The position numbers and the translations under genes are program-made. From contig JAISAX010000846.1 in NCBI GenBank assembly GCA_031266495.1, forward strand, positions 1-22,150: a stretch of DNA of 22,150 nucleotides, given 5' to 3'. Below, in pieces: positions 1-8,273 of this stretch; position 1 is the stretch's first letter; every line of letters starts with the position of its first letter. The stretch comes from Opitutaceae bacterium. GTDB taxonomy: Bacteria; Verrucomicrobiota; Verrucomicrobiae; Opitutales; Opitutaceae. The notes under the pieces are model-generated. The model worked only from the letters and a program-made list of their open reading frames with translations. It was not told the DNA's origin and made no database searches.

Positions 1-34
1 CCCCCCCCCCCCCCCCCCCCCCCCACACACACAC
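1..34 (+). repeat. Poly-C tract followed by an AC dinucleotide run
   Basis: The window opens with at least 24 consecutive C, then five AC units. The same arrangement of a C run followed directly by exactly five AC units recurs at 12286-12308. The tract lies about 70 bp upstream of the first start codon. The left edge is cut by the window, so the true length is unknown. Confidence 0.9.
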
Positions 35-103
35 CCACATCACCACCATTTCATGCCACGCACGTATTCATAAAATAATACCACCAGAAATTTCAAACGC
101 ATC

Positions 104-1972
104 ATGAAAACCACTACGCTTGTCAAATTAGCAAAAACGCCCGGAGCGACCATTGCAGTCGCGGCCTTTGCCACTCTGTCTCACGCGACGGATGGCGTCT
201 GGAACTCCGTCCCTGCCACCGAGGTAAACTGGAGCGACACCGCCCAATGGCTCAACGGAGACGTTGCCGACGGCATTGGCGCCACCGCCATCATCAACAC
301 CAACATCGGCGGTGCCAAAGTCATCAACATCGATTCGAATATCACGCTTGGCACCCTGAACATCGGCGACACCAACACCACGCACACCTGGACGCTCGCC
401 GCCACTAACGGTTCTGTGCTCACCCTCGACAACGGCGGCTCCGGCGTGCACATCAACCAACTCTCCACCAGCAAAGGCGACACCCTCTCGACCAACATCA
501 CGCTCGCCGACAACCTCATCCTCTCCAACGCCGCCAACTACAGTAACACCAGCGACAGACGCGACCTCACCCTCTCCGGATCCATCACCGGCACCCACGC
601 CCTTACCATCGACTCCACCGGCACCGGAGCCGTCCGGCTCTCAGGCGTCAACAGCTTCTCGGCTGTGACCATCAAGAACGGCACATTCGGCGTAAATCAG
701 AAAGCAAGCCTGGGTGACGGAGTCATCACCATCGGCGACGCCGCAGCAGGCCCGACCGCGGAGGCCAAGCTCGCCCTTTATGGCAGCAACGGATCATTCT
801 CCGCCACAGCCAATGCCATCCACGTTGTCGGCGCGGGGGCCAACATCCTGGAGCACACCGCTTGGGCAGCCGACTTCACCGGCGCAGTAACGCTGGACCA
901 AAACCTCATCCTCCGCATCACCGGCACCTCTACCAATGCGCTCACCCTCTCCGGCACCATCACGGGAACCGGGGGATTGACCGTGGACACCCCTTGGGGC
1001 TCCCCCAACGTCGTTAACATTTACGGCAAGGGAAGCACCTACGCAGGCGGCCTTACCGTCAAGGCAGGGAGGGCCACCGTCCGCTACATAGACGGCCTCG
1101 GCACGGGTGATGTCACGATTGGCCATATCAGCAACACCGGCGACACCAACGCCATGCTCACCGTGGGCGGGACGAACGAAGGATTTACCGCGACCAACGC
1201 CATCCATGTCCGCGGCGGCGGTGTGAACACGGTCAGGACAACCGCCTGGTCTGCGATCCTGCAGGGGTCGATCACCCTGCATGACAGCAACCTCACCATC
1301 AATGCGAACAGCACCAGCGGTACTACTACCACCGTCGAAGGAAGCATTGTCGGCACGGGCGACCTCACGCTCTCCACCGTCGGCCACGCCACTAGCACCG
1401 CCGCATCCTCCACACGCGTTTTTATTAACGGTTCCATCAACCACACCGGCAGCATCACCTCGACCAGCACGGGCGTTCAGGCCAATCGCGGCACCTACAT
1501 TGCAGGCAGCATCGGAGCCAACGTCACCGACATCACGCAAACCGGCGCCGAATCCCGCCTCACCCTCACCGGAGCGGACAACGCCTTCACCGGCGACGTG
1601 AAAATCGAAGGCGGCAGCCTCACCCTTGGTAGTGGAACCTCCACCACCCTCGCCACCTTCCTCACCGACACCACCAGCCTGTATCTCTATACCACTGACA
1701 ACTCCGCCCTCATCCTCAACTTCAAGGACGCCACCGTCATCGAAAGCATCGCAGGCCTCTACATCGACGACATGAAACAGGCGGACGGACTCTGGGGCGC
1801 CCCCGGCTCCATCGCCGCCGGAACCGCCGACCACGAAACCGCGCTCATCACCGGCGCCGGACTCCTTCAGGTCGGCTCCGCCGTCCCCGAGCCAGCCACG
1901 ATTGCCCTGTTTGCCGGGTTCCTCGCCCTCGCCGCCTCCGCCGCCTGCCGCCGCTTCCGTCATCGGAAGTGA
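104..1972 (+). CDS. PEP-CTERM surface protein with autotransporter-like beta-strand repeats
   Basis: This is an exported, probably surface-anchored protein of 622 residues. Residues 1-28 form a signal peptide with a hydrophobic AVAAFATLSHA segment. The body is rich in Thr, Ser, Gly and Asn and made of short beta-strand repeats of the autotransporter-associated type (TGTGGLTV and SGTITGT motifs). Two longer units begin with NAIHV near residues 237 and 365, giving a period of about 128 residues. The C-terminus carries VPEPATIALFAGFLAL followed by a basic RRFRHRK tail, the classical PEP-CTERM sorting signal recognised by an exosortase. No catalytic domain is visible, so a structural or adhesive role is an inference. 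The next gene follows without a gap, which suggests co-transcription. The ATG at 104 is chosen because it gives a clean signal peptide. Confidence 0.85.
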   Translation: MKTTTLVKLAKTPGATIAVAAFATLSHATDGVWNSVPATEVNWSDTAQWLNGDVADGIGATAIINTNIGGAKVINIDSNITLGTLNIGDTNTTHTWTLAATNGSVLTLDNGGSGVHINQLSTSKGDTLSTNITLADNLILSNAANYSNTSDRRDLTLSGSITGTHALTIDSTGTGAVRLSGVNSFSAVTIKNGTFGVNQKASLGDGVITIGDAAAGPTAEAKLALYGSNGSFSATANAIHVVGAGANILEHTAWAADFTGAVTLDQNLILRITGTSTNALTLSGTITGTGGLTVDTPWGSPNVVNIYGKGSTYAGGLTVKAGRATVRYIDGLGTGDVTIGHISNTGDTNAMLTVGGTNEGFTATNAIHVRGGGVNTVRTTAWSAILQGSITLHDSNLTINANSTSGTTTTVEGSIVGTGDLTLSTVGHATSTAASSTRVFINGSINHTGSITSTSTGVQANRGTYIAGSIGANVTDITQTGAESRLTLTGADNAFTGDVKIEGGSLTLGSGTSTTLATFLTDTTSLYLYTTDNSALILNFKDATVIESIAGLYIDDMKQADGLWGAPGSIAAGTADHETALITGAGLLQVGSAVPEPATIALFAGFLALAASAACRRFRHRK

Positions 1973-2023
1973 ATGACAACACCGGCATTTTCACCCGATC
2001 CGTTTTCTCCCGTAACATCCCCG

Positions 2024-4438
2024 ATGCCCGACATCATTCGCCTTCCCGCTCTCCATCTCCCGGCTGCCGCCCGCGCCCTCGCCCTCGCCCTGACCGGCCT
2101 GACCTGTCTCGCCGCCCCCGCCGCCGGTGAGCAGACGCTCCGGCAACCCGGCATCACGCTCGAAGCGAAAACCTGGGACGACATCCGCATACAGGACGAA
2201 AACGGAAAAACGTTCCTCACCCTCACCGGCCTCGACATCAAACCCGCGCCCCGCGCCAAAACCACCGGCGGCGTCCTCACGCAAAAAATCTCTCCCGACG
2301 GCCACCCCGCGCTCGCGATCGACTACACGCTCGCCTCCCCCGGCAACGCAAAACTCACCGGCCTCCTTGTCGCCAGACCCGGCCGCGTGGACATCACCTG
2401 GACCCTTGCCGGCCTCCCTGATGATGCGCGTATCGGAGAAAGCATGTTCGGACGCCGCCTCGCCGCCGGAGCCACCGATTTGCCCGTCGAAAAACCGGGC
2501 CTCTGGAAACGCCATCCGCACGGCGGCCTTCCCCAGGAACATCCCGATGGCAAACTCGTCCGGTATCAGATCGGCAACCACACCCTCGCCCTCGCCTTCG
2601 ACGCCGGCAATCGCGTCAACACCGGCTGGAAAGACGCCCGCGCCCATCACATCGGCTTCGCAAAAACCCCCGGCCAACCCGACGCGCAAACCGCCACGCT
2701 TTCCATCCTCCTCACCCCCGCCGACTGGCCCGCCGAACTCGTCTCCGCCCGCTGGCACGGACGCCCCGTCGGCCTGAAAACCGGCACAGGCAAACTCTAC
2801 AACTGGTGGGAATCCCGCCCCGGCCAACCCGCCGCGCAACAACCCGAAATCACGCTCGACGCCCTGCTCGCCAATACCGCCGATACCGCGCGCACCGTCA
2901 CCCTGAAGCACCACATCCGCGACTTCGCCGGCAACCATGTCACCCGCGGCACGCGCCACATCGACCTCGCCCCCGGCCAACTCCACGCCGAAACCATCCC
3001 CTTTCGTCCCTCGCCCGACTCCATCGACCCCACCCGCGACATCTTCTTCGCCGAAATCTCCGCCATCGACAAGGCGACCGGCGAAGAACTCGCCTTCGCG
3101 CACACCAACCTCACGCTCCTCCCTCCGCACGAGTTCCGGGGCACCTCCGCCGAAAGCCCCTTTGGCATCGCCGCCTACTGGCCCCTCCCCGACGAGGCTT
3201 CCGTGCAGCGCGTCATGGAGCGCATGGGCGTGCGCTGGTATCGGCAGGGCAATACGCATGATTACAAGAACATCACCGCGATCCGCCACAACCAGATCCC
3301 CCGCAAACGCCACGACGAAGACCCCGCCGCCGGTGACAAATGGATACGCGAACAACTGCAACTCTGCGTCGAGCACGCCAACCCGGCCTGGGAATTTGGC
3401 AACGAGATCAACTACGCCGTCATGAGTATCGGCATGGGCGATACGGTCAAAAAACAGGAACGCGACAACCGCATCGAAAAATACCTCGGCTGGGTCAGGG
3501 CCATCCGCCGCATCCAGCAAGAGATGGGGCCGCCTGCCGCCGATGTAAAACTCCTCAGCGTCGGTCTCGCCGGCATGGACGTGAAGTTTGCCGACGCCAT
3601 CCATGACGCCGGCGGCTGGAAACTCCTCGACGGCCTCGCGCTCCATCCCGGACGCGGCAACTTCACGCCCGATTACCCCGTCTCCGAACCTTGGCAAACC
3701 TGGACAGGCGGTGCCTACGGCAATTACTGGAACTATTATGGCTCCGTCCGCACCGCCGCCAACCTCGTCAAAAAATACGGCGACACCCCGCAAAAACCCA
3801 AGGAACTCTGGCTCACAGAAGTCTATGCCTGTGCCTTCCCCAACAGCTTCTGGGAAGACTCGCTGCGCCACGGCGCCGAAAACGCCATTCTCTCCTTCGG
3901 CCTCGCCATGAGCGAAGGCGTCAAGGCGCTCATGTGGTATCAACTTTTCGATACAGTCCACTACGACAAGCTCGGCGTGAACCCGAAGGACCGCGAATAT
4001 TACTTCGGCCTGATCAACCGCGACCTCAGCTTCAAGCCCGCGCTCCTCGCCTACGCCACCGCCGCCGAGGAGCTCGACCAGGCGAAATTTGTCCGCTGGC
4101 TGCATTTCCCCGAACCGGATGACGCCAAAACCCGCGGCCTCCTCTTCGACACGCCGCGCGGCCCCATGACGATTTTGTGGGATCGCACCGATGGCTACAT
4201 TCTCACGGAAAAGGTCAAGGATTTCGCCTCGTCCGAACCCTGGATCGACGAGTGGCGTAGCCGGATATCAACTACTCTGCCCGTCGCTTCCGGTCATGAA
4301 AAAATCACTACAATCAACCCCGTTGGCCAGCGTCGGCACGTCCCTGTTGCTACCACAGCCGGCGGACCTGTCGTCACGCTCAAGCTCACCGGTGCTCCGG
4401 TGATCGTTTATGGCCTCGATCCGGCAAAACTCCCGTGA
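2024..4438 (+). CDS. Secreted glycoside hydrolase, probable clan GH-A TIM barrel
   Basis: The protein has 804 residues when started at ATG 2024. An upstream in-frame ATG at 1973 abuts the previous stop, but starting at 2024 gives a better signal peptide (LALALTGLTCLAAPAAGE). Residues of roughly 30-370 look like beta-sandwich domains. The C-terminal half begins with SPFGIAAYWPLPDE and MGVRWYRQG, a typical first strand of a TIM barrel. WEFGNEIN places a candidate acid/base Glu at residue 461, and LTEVYA places a candidate nucleophile Glu at residue 599. These two glutamates, at the ends of strands 4 and 7, are the mark of retaining clan GH-A enzymes. The exact GH family and substrate cannot be read by eye. 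It probably forms an operon with the upstream PEP-CTERM protein and the broken trehalase-like gene downstream. Location is inferred as periplasmic or outside the cell. Confidence 0.75.
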   Translation: MPDIIRLPALHLPAAARALALALTGLTCLAAPAAGEQTLRQPGITLEAKTWDDIRIQDENGKTFLTLTGLDIKPAPRAKTTGGVLTQKISPDGHPALAIDYTLASPGNAKLTGLLVARPGRVDITWTLAGLPDDARIGESMFGRRLAAGATDLPVEKPGLWKRHPHGGLPQEHPDGKLVRYQIGNHTLALAFDAGNRVNTGWKDARAHHIGFAKTPGQPDAQTATLSILLTPADWPAELVSARWHGRPVGLKTGTGKLYNWWESRPGQPAAQQPEITLDALLANTADTARTVTLKHHIRDFAGNHVTRGTRHIDLAPGQLHAETIPFRPSPDSIDPTRDIFFAEISAIDKATGEELAFAHTNLTLLPPHEFRGTSAESPFGIAAYWPLPDEASVQRVMERMGVRWYRQGNTHDYKNITAIRHNQIPRKRHDEDPAAGDKWIREQLQLCVEHANPAWEFGNEINYAVMSIGMGDTVKKQERDNRIEKYLGWVRAIRRIQQEMGPPAADVKLLSVGLAGMDVKFADAIHDAGGWKLLDGLALHPGRGNFTPDYPVSEPWQTWTGGAYGNYWNYYGSVRTAANLVKKYGDTPQKPKELWLTEVYACAFPNSFWEDSLRHGAENAILSFGLAMSEGVKALMWYQLFDTVHYDKLGVNPKDREYYFGLINRDLSFKPALLAYATAAEELDQAKFVRWLHFPEPDDAKTRGLLFDTPRGPMTILWDRTDGYILTEKVKDFASSEPWIDEWRSRISTTLPVASGHEKITTINPVGQRRHVPVATTAGGPVVTLKLTGAPVIVYGLDPAKLP

Positions 4439-4457
4439 TGCGGCTGCGCCATCCCCT

Positions 4458-4471
4458 CCCCCCCCCCCCCC
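4458..4471 (+). repeat. Poly-C tract (C4 T C14)
   Basis: Fourteen C preceded by CCCCT lie 20 bp after the stop of the glycoside hydrolase gene and just before a possible TTG start of the trehalase-like gene. The composition matches the tracts at 12286, 16576 and 18444 when those are read on their coding strands. Confidence 0.9.
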
Positions 4472-4475
4472 TGCC

Positions 4476-5000
4476 TTGAAAACATCTGCCGCTGCCGTCG
4501 CCACCGTCTGCGATTTTATCCATCGCAACTGGGCGGCCACGCTTCGCGCGCACACGGAGGACGAGGGCACCCTCCTCGGCCTGCCGCATCCCTACACCGA
4601 GCCCTGCCGTCGCGCGATATTTCAAGAGTTGTATTACTGGGACACTTACTTCACGACGCTCGGTCTGGTGCGCAGCCCCGGCGGTCTCGCGCTCGCGCAC
4701 GACAATCTGAAAAACTTCGTTCACGAGGTCGAACGGCACGGATTCATCCCCAACGGCAACCGCACTTATTACCTGAACCGTTCCCAGCCGCCGTACCTGG
4801 CGCCGCTGGTCATGCTTCTCCTGCAATCTGAAGTTACGCGGACGTCTGCATGGCACGGGCTTCCAGCCCGTGGGAGTGCGTGGCATGGCCATCCTGACCA
4901 TGTGCTCCGGAATCACGGGCTGGAAGCCCGTGCCACAATCGGGAGTCAAAAATCGAAAATCCTTTCCGCTCTCCGCGCCGAACACGCTTTCTGGACCAGG
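4476..5000 (+). pseudogene. Trehalase-like (GH37) gene, truncated and interrupted by a hairpin repeat
   Basis: The reading frame from a possible TTG at 4476 (or ATG 4410, overlapping the previous gene) encodes the N-terminal part of a GH37 trehalase-like protein. Visible family signatures are LGLPHPYTEP, FQELYYWDTYFTTLGL, HGFIPNGNRTYYLNRSQPPY and LAPLVMLLLQ. At 4828 the frame runs into an element starting CTGAAGTTACGC, with a 22-bp inverted repeat. A remnant reading ALRAEHAFWT, like the trehalase EYAFWM region, follows at about 4968-5000 before the similarity ends. GH37 enzymes are about 500 residues long, so the catalytic C-terminal half is missing. The product should be inactive. The gene probably belonged to the same operon as the hydrolase at 2024-4438. 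Confidence 0.75.
4828..4935. repeat. Hairpin repeat element inside the trehalase-like gene
   Basis: The element starts with CTGAAGTTACGC (4828-4839). It holds a perfect 22-bp inverted repeat, 4851-4872 against 4914-4935, and each arm is itself a hairpin (CACGGGC and GCCCGTG around a short loop). The usual closing end GCGTAAC(A/T)TCAG is not seen here, so this copy looks incomplete on the right. Confidence 0.8.
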
Positions 5001-5106
5001 CGTGTTCCTCGACGCCATGGCGTTGCTGGAGGACGAGGGATAACACCGGCGTCCCCTGATGGTTTTGATTTTACACAAAGATCGCGAAGAACGCGAAGGT
5101 TCGGAA

Positions 5107-5245
5107 CTGAAGTTACGCACTCCCGGCGTGGCGGCATGCTTTTACGGCCAATCTGCTTGCAGGACGGAAGCGGGCGGGACGCCCACGCCACTTCACGGGC
5201 GCACGTGAAGTGCGCCCCTGCAAAAACGTGTCCGCGTAACATCAG
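5107..5245. repeat. Inverted-end hairpin element between the trehalase remnant and gpmI
   Basis: The 139-bp element runs from CTGAAGTTACGC (5107-5118) to GCGTAACATCAG (5234-5245). The ends are inverted repeats matching at 10 or more of 12 positions. The inside holds hairpins such as GGGCGCA/TGCGCCC, but its sequence differs from that of the other copies in the window. Just before it (about 5078-5100) is a short run reading AAAGATCGCGAAGAACGCGAAGG, resembling low-complexity intergenic repeat sequence. Together these fill the 255 bp between 5001 and gpmI, where no gene is seen. Confidence 0.75.
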
Positions 5246-5256
5246 CTTTCAGCTTT

Positions 5257-6858
5257 TCAGCCGAGGATCAGGCTCTCGCCGGTCATCTCGGCCGGCTTGG
5301 GCAGGCCCATCAGCGCGAGCACCGTCGGGGCGATGTCGGCGAGGCGGCCGCCTTCGCGCATCTTCGTTTTCCCGGCGGCGAGACCCTCGCCGACCGTGAA
5401 CACCTCGACAAGGTTGAGCGTGTGCGCGGTGTGCGGGCCGTGAACGGTGTCGTCCCACATCTGTTCGCAGTTGCCGTGATCGGCACACACCACCGCCTTG
5501 CCGCCCACCTCTTTGATTGCGGCGAGCAGTTCGCCGACGCCGGCGTCGGTCGCCTCGCAAGCCTTGATCGCGGCGGGCAGCGAACCGGTGTGGCCGACCA
5601 TGTCGGGGTTGGCGTAGTTGACGGCGATGAAACCGTACTTGCCGGAGAGGATCGCTTCCTTCGAGAGGCGCGTCACCTCGGCGGCGGACATCTCCGGCTG
5701 CAGGTCGTAGGTCGGCACCTTCGGACTGGCGGGACAGGCGCGGTCTTCACCCGGGAAGGGTTCGGCGCGGTAGTTGTTGAAGAAAAAGGTGACGTGCGGA
5801 TTTTTCTCCGTCTCGGCGCAGCGGAACTGCGCGATGCCGGCGTCGGCGACGACTTGGCCGAGGATGTTTTTCAACTTTTCCGGCTTGGGCGAGATGACAT
5901 GCACGGGGAGACCGGCCTCGTATTCCGTCATGGTGGCGTAGTACAGATCGAGTTTCCTGCCGCGATCGAAACCTTCGAAATTATCGTAAACAAACGCCTT
6001 GGTGATCTCGCGCGGGCGGTCGCCGCGGTAGTTGTAAAACAATACGGAGTCGCCGTCGGCGAAGGTCGCCACGGGTTTGCCGTCGGCGCCGGTGATCCAG
6101 GTGGGGGCCACGAACTCGTCGCCCTTCTGGGTCTCGCTCGCGGGATTGTCGTAGGAGTGCCGCACGGCGGTGGCGGCGTCGGGCGCGGTGGCATCGGCCT
6201 TCTTGCCGGTGAGCATGTTGTAGGCTCTGGATACGCGCTCCCAGCGGTTGTCGCGGTCCATGACCCAGAAACGGCCGCAGACGCTGGCGATCCGGCCGAT
6301 GCCGAGTTCGCGGCATTTGGCGTCCACCTGCTGCACGTAACCGACGCCGCTCGTGGGCGGCGTGTCGCGTCCGTCGGTGAAGGCGTGGATGAAAACGCGG
6401 TCGGCAGGCACGCCGTCGGCTTTCGCCTGGGCGAGGAGACCGTAAAGGTGTTCGAGCATGCCGTGCACGCCGGCGTCGGACACGATGCCCATGAGGTGGA
6501 GCTTCGCGGACGGGTTTTGTCCCGATCTCACGCGGTCGATGGCGGCGAGCCACACGGGATTGGCCGCGAGTTTTTTCTCGGAAAACAGCTTGTTGAGACG
6601 GACGAGTTCCTGGTCAACGATGCGGCCGGCGCCGATGTTTTCGTGGCCGACCTCGCTGTTGCCCATGATGCCGTCGGGCAGGCCGACATCAAGGCCGGAC
6701 GCCTTGACGAGGGCGTACGGGGACGTGGCATGGAGTATGTCGTCGGCCGGCTTGTGCGCGAGGTTGACGGCGTTGCATTTCGCCTGTTCGGGATGGGGAT
6801 TGCGGCCCCAGCCGTCGCGGATGACAAGGAGGACGGGTTTGCGTGTGGTCGTGCTCAT
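5257..6858 (-). CDS. gpmI: 2,3-bisphosphoglycerate-independent phosphoglycerate mutase
   Basis: The enzyme interconverts 3- and 2-phosphoglycerate in glycolysis and gluconeogenesis, in the cytoplasm, using two Mn ions and a phosphoserine intermediate. It has 533 residues when started at ATG 6858; an in-frame ATG at 6879 would add seven residues. Family motifs run in order: VIRDGWG with the metal-binding Asp15, GNSEVGH with the catalytic Ser68, FTDGRDTPP, NYANPDMVGHTG, ADHGNCEQM, and PHTAHTLNLV near the C-terminus. The family is usually about 510-550 residues, so the gene is full length and all key motifs are present. No clear Shine-Dalgarno sequence is seen before either start. The gene follows the ROK kinase on the same strand after about 150 bp. 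Confidence 0.96.
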   Translation of the reverse strand: MSTTTRKPVLLVIRDGWGRNPHPEQAKCNAVNLAHKPADDILHATSPYALVKASGLDVGLPDGIMGNSEVGHENIGAGRIVDQELVRLNKLFSEKKLAANPVWLAAIDRVRSGQNPSAKLHLMGIVSDAGVHGMLEHLYGLLAQAKADGVPADRVFIHAFTDGRDTPPTSGVGYVQQVDAKCRELGIGRIASVCGRFWVMDRDNRWERVSRAYNMLTGKKADATAPDAATAVRHSYDNPASETQKGDEFVAPTWITGADGKPVATFADGDSVLFYNYRGDRPREITKAFVYDNFEGFDRGRKLDLYYATMTEYEAGLPVHVISPKPEKLKNILGQVVADAGIAQFRCAETEKNPHVTFFFNNYRAEPFPGEDRACPASPKVPTYDLQPEMSAAEVTRLSKEAILSGKYGFIAVNYANPDMVGHTGSLPAAIKACEATDAGVGELLAAIKEVGGKAVVCADHGNCEQMWDDTVHGPHTAHTLNLVEVFTVGEGLAAGKTKMREGGRLADIAPTVLALMGLPKPAEMTGESLILG

Positions 6859-7007
6859 AGGTGGATCGAAAACCGCCATTCATGACGGGGCAAGGGCGGG
6901 GGCGGAAGGCTATTCTGCAACATCTTCCTCAAGGATGACATTGTCATCGAACCGGAAGACCCCGATCCCTACGTGCGCTGGATGCGGCCGCGCGAGCCAC
7001 GCCGCCC

Positions 7008-7949
7008 TCAGCCGGCGGCCGCCATCGCCGCACCGTACAGGCTCGCGGTATCGATATGCCGCGCCGCGGTGACGAGGCGCAGCGAACCACACCCGGCGAG
7101 CGCGTCGGTCAGCGCAGGGCCGAAAAGCGGGAATGCCCTGGCGATCTGCCCGCCCGTCACCAGGCATGTCGCGGAAAGCTCGTCGATGACCGGGCGCAAC
7201 GTTTCGCCAAGCGCGCGGCCGGCATCGGCAAACGCGGCCTGCGCGGCGCGATCCTCCCGGGTGAGGGCGAGCGCGGCGATTTCAGCGACGTCGAGGCCGG
7301 GCGGCGCGTCCCGCCCCGCGTGTTCGCGATAAAGACGGATGATGCCGCGACGCGAAACGTAATCCTCCAGGAGACCGTCGCGACAGGGTTTCTGAAAAAT
7401 GCTGACCAGCGGGCCGCCGGAGCCGTTGTCACGGATTGCGCCGTCGATCATGCAGCCGCAGCCGATACCCGTGCCGAGCGTGACCCCGATCACGCGCTCG
7501 TGGCCGCGCGCCGCTCCGTGCCCGTGTTCACCGATGACGAAGGCGTGGGCGTCGTGGATGAACCAGAGCGGCGTATCACCGATTTCCGAATACAACTCTC
7601 TCAGCTCGCGTCGAAGGTCGAGACCGCGGATCGCCTGAAACTTGTGCGTCATGAGGCTGGTGTGCCGGGCGTAGTCGAAAGGCCCCGGCGTGGATACGCC
7701 AATGGCGACAATGCGGCGAGCGGGCGTAAAAGCGTCGGCGACGGCGACGGAGGCGGCGGCAAAAGCGGTTTCGAGGACGGAAGAGTAAGCGGCCATGATG
7801 CCGCTGGCAGGGCCCTGCGAATCGACAGGGACCGTGTGTTGCGTGTCGGCGAGGATTTCGCCGTCGGGATCAACGAAAGCGGATTTGAAAAACGTGCCGC
7901 CGGTGTCGATGGCAAGGATACAGGAGAGGGTGTTTGGGAAGACCGTCAT
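7008..7949 (-). CDS. ROK-family sugar kinase
   Basis: The 313-residue product has the ROK (repressor, ORF, kinase) fold of the hexokinase/actin superfamily. LAIDTGGTFFKSAFVDPDGEI at the N-terminus is the phosphate-1 ATP-binding loop, IGVSTPGPFDY follows, HDAHAFVIGEHGHGAA is the sugar-binding and catalytic region, and GVTLGTGIGCGCMIDGAI is the second nucleotide-binding motif. The usual ROK zinc motif (CxCGxxGCxE) is missing; the corresponding stretch reads GPLVSIFQKPCRDGLLEDYVS, so this is a divergent member. There is no N-terminal winged helix, which argues for a kinase and not a ROK repressor. Substrate is unknown; a hexose or N-acetylhexosamine is likely. ATG 7949 is preferred, with 7973 as an alternative. 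The isomerase-like gene and gpmI nearby fit a sugar-catabolic cluster. Confidence 0.85.
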   Translation of the reverse strand: MTVFPNTLSCILAIDTGGTFFKSAFVDPDGEILADTQHTVPVDSQGPASGIMAAYSSVLETAFAAASVAVADAFTPARRIVAIGVSTPGPFDYARHTSLMTHKFQAIRGLDLRRELRELYSEIGDTPLWFIHDAHAFVIGEHGHGAARGHERVIGVTLGTGIGCGCMIDGAIRDNGSGGPLVSIFQKPCRDGLLEDYVSRRGIIRLYREHAGRDAPPGLDVAEIAALALTREDRAAQAAFADAGRALGETLRPVIDELSATCLVTGGQIARAFPLFGPALTDALAGCGSLRLVTAARHIDTASLYGAAMAAAG

Positions 7950-7969
7950 CGGGAAATATCTGATTTCAA

Positions 7970-8061
7970 CCATAGAGACACAGAGAAAGCACCGGGTGCA
8001 ATCATGAGATACAAACGCTTTTTCTTCTCTGTGGTTTGTTTCCCTGTGTCTCCGTGCTACC
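7970..8061. repeat. Imperfect long inverted repeat upstream of the ROK kinase
   Basis: Left arm text around 7970-7993 (CATAGAGACACAGAGAAAGC) pairs imperfectly with right arm text around 8023-8061 (TTCTCTGTGG...CCCTGTGTCTCCGTGC). The sequence is low in complexity and lies just before the kinase start. It is unclear whether it forms a structure in RNA. Confidence 0.6.
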
Positions 8062-8120
8062 AAGGTTGAGAGTTGTTTTTTTGCGTATGATTCTCCTATG
8101 GAGCGGGCCTGTCTTGAATG

Positions 8121-8241
8121 GCCGCAAAAGAGTGGCCCACGAAACACACGAACGGACACGAAAAAAAAGACAGAAATCCGATGGTTTTTCTTTCGTGTCA
8201 TTTCGTGTGTTTCGTGGGCTCCTCTTTTGCTTTGGTTGCGG
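8121..8241. repeat. Long inverted repeat, possible cruciform or terminator
   Basis: The left arm 8121-8171 and the right arm 8184-8241 pair over most of their length. The core GCCCACGAAACACACGAA is matched by TTCGTGTGTTTCGTGGGC, with flanking GCAAAAGAG and GACACGAAA blocks also paired, and a 12-nt loop. It lies 32 bp beyond the stop of the isomerase-like gene and so could end its transcript. With the repeat at 7970-8061 it fills the 324-bp gap between the kinase and the isomerase-like gene, where I see no coding sequence. Confidence 0.7.
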
Positions 8242-8273
8242 CTTCGCCGTTCCAGGTCTCTGTGGTTAATCTT

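Noticed and set aside
1991..4105. Long open frame (704 codons) on the minus strand opposite the glycoside hydrolase gene
   Set aside because: It is opposite a gene with clear family motifs, has a Gly/Val/Glu-rich composition typical of antisense frames in GC-rich DNA, and shows no domain.
4386..5120. Minus-strand frame with GTGFQPV and TGWKPVP peptides
   Set aside because: These peptides come from translation of the GC-rich hairpin repeat at 4851-4935 and are known spurious products of such repeats.
5422..6885. 487-codon open frame on the plus strand opposite gpmI
   Set aside because: gpmI is certain from its motifs; the opposite frame is a low-complexity shadow of its codon pattern.
6913..7007. 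Plus-strand peptide FLKDDIVIEPEDPDPYVRW in the gap between gpmI and the ROK kinase
   Set aside because: It reads like protein, but it has no start codon nearby, runs straight into the antisense of the kinase gene and matches no family I know. It could be a remnant but cannot be supported.
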